Program-made: the position numbers and the translations under genes | Shown: positions 62,322-62,464 of the stretch, in pieces | Position numbering within the stretch: position 1 is the first letter of the stretch | Layout of the letters: each line of letters opens with the position of its first letter | The notes under the pieces: generated by a model | Told to the model about the DNA's origin: nothing | Databases searched by the model: none | What the model saw: only the letters and a program-made list of their open reading frames with translations | Source: Deltaproteobacteria bacterium | GTDB taxonomy: Bacteria; Desulfobacterota; Desulfobulbia; Desulfobulbales; JAJRZW01 | Assembly (NCBI GenBank): GCA_024275015.1 | Contig: JAJRZW010000040.1 | Span: 1-62,464 of the forward strand | Length of the DNA: 62,464 nucleotides | Direction of reading: 5' to 3'

Positions 62322-62464
62322 TAGCAGTCCGTTGAAAAACGGACTGTACGCGGCTGATGTCCGCGCCGCCGATTTTGCCGGGTTGAAAACCCCGGTGAAA
62401 TCGAGAGGTTGGCCGGAACTTGTTTTGGTCAACCGGAGTTGAAAAAGCCATGGACGGCTTTTTC
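62322..62464. repeat. family B composite palindromic repeat, copy B6 (reverse, runs to window end)
   Basis: Full module set in reverse order, 79 bases past the metY-like stop: CAGTCCG...CGGACTG (62325-62346), CGCGGC/GCCGCC-type stem, CGATTTTGCCGG...CCGGTGAAATCG, TTGGCC...GGTCAA (62409-62432, one mismatch) and GAAAAAGCC...GGCTTTTTC (62441-62463). Confidence 0.85.

Noticed and set aside
1-62464. CRISPR arrays, tRNA and rRNA genes
   Set aside because: No regularly spaced direct repeats, no tRNA TTCRA-arm or CCA-type 3' ends in the gaps, and no rRNA-like sequence were noticed by eye. A dedicated scan was not possible.

Overview
The window reads as a chromosomal segment of a Gram-negative bacterium, most likely a member of the Desulfobacterota (former Deltaproteobacteria). 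This placement is an inference. It rests on the gene order rpmF-plsX-fabH...fabG-acpP-fabF-rpiB-glyA-nrdR-ribD-ribE-ribBA-ribH-nusB, on an Etf alpha subunit with an N-terminal ferredoxin domain, on a fused AccA-AccD carboxyltransferase with its own biotin carrier and ligase, and on outer-membrane functions (Mla system, Lnt). Most genes are core housekeeping genes. No rRNA, tRNA or CRISPR array was seen.

Layout. 1-2.5 kb is a decayed mobile region: an IS4-type transposase end, a second eroded copy of the same IS end, an IS110-type transposase remnant, a REP-like inverted pair and an orphan secreted protein. 2.6-4.7 kb (minus strand) holds cysC plus a TPR-sulfotransferase, a likely PAPS-making and PAPS-using pair. 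4.9-22.4 kb (minus strand) is a long chain running from rpmF down to ftsK: fatty-acid synthesis (plsX, fabH, fabG, acpP, fabF) with acyl-CoA dehydrogenase/EtfBA where fabD is often found, then rpiB, glyA, dCMP deaminase, nrdR, riboflavin synthesis, nusB and ftsK. 22.6-27.3 kb (minus) is the Mla lipid-transport operon with a cyclic-nucleotide-domain protein. 27.5-29.6 kb (plus) is a TrkH/TrkA-type K+ uptake pair. 29.8-38.6 kb (minus) is a chemotaxis operon (MCP-cheA-cheW-cheR-cheD-cheB-HEAT/REC). 39.1-45.2 kb (minus) is the acetyl-CoA carboxylase cluster with biotin ligase and a glycosyltransferase. 45.5-51.8 kb (plus) carries corC-lnt-prfB (with a programmed frameshift), a GlcF-like Fe-S protein and a second chemoreceptor. 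52.1-55.1 kb (plus) carries a DsbA-like protein, phoH and a single ORF joining YbeY to PdxJ. 55.1-62.2 kb has two FapA-like proteins flanking a K+ channel, a PsiE protein, an HTH/Cys-rich regulator and a MetY-like enzyme.

The most unusual material is non-coding. A composite palindromic repeat (called family B here) recurs at the 3' ends of genes at about 8.1, 13.6, 29.7, 34.5, 51.9 and 62.4 kb. Its stems change in a compensatory way, and fragments are embedded in mlaC and lnt. A second palindromic family (family A) follows ftsK and acpP and forms the last codons of lnt. A third, MITE-like element with inverted ends lies upstream of the chemoreceptor gene at 38.7-38.9 kb. The other main points are the YbeY-PdxJ joined frame with an A8 tract at the junction, the Etf/dehydrogenase insertion in the fatty-acid operon, an atypical biotin-carrier motif, and a chemotaxis operon whose only stand-alone-type receiver is on a HEAT-repeat protein.

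All family assignments come from reading motifs by eye. No database search was possible.
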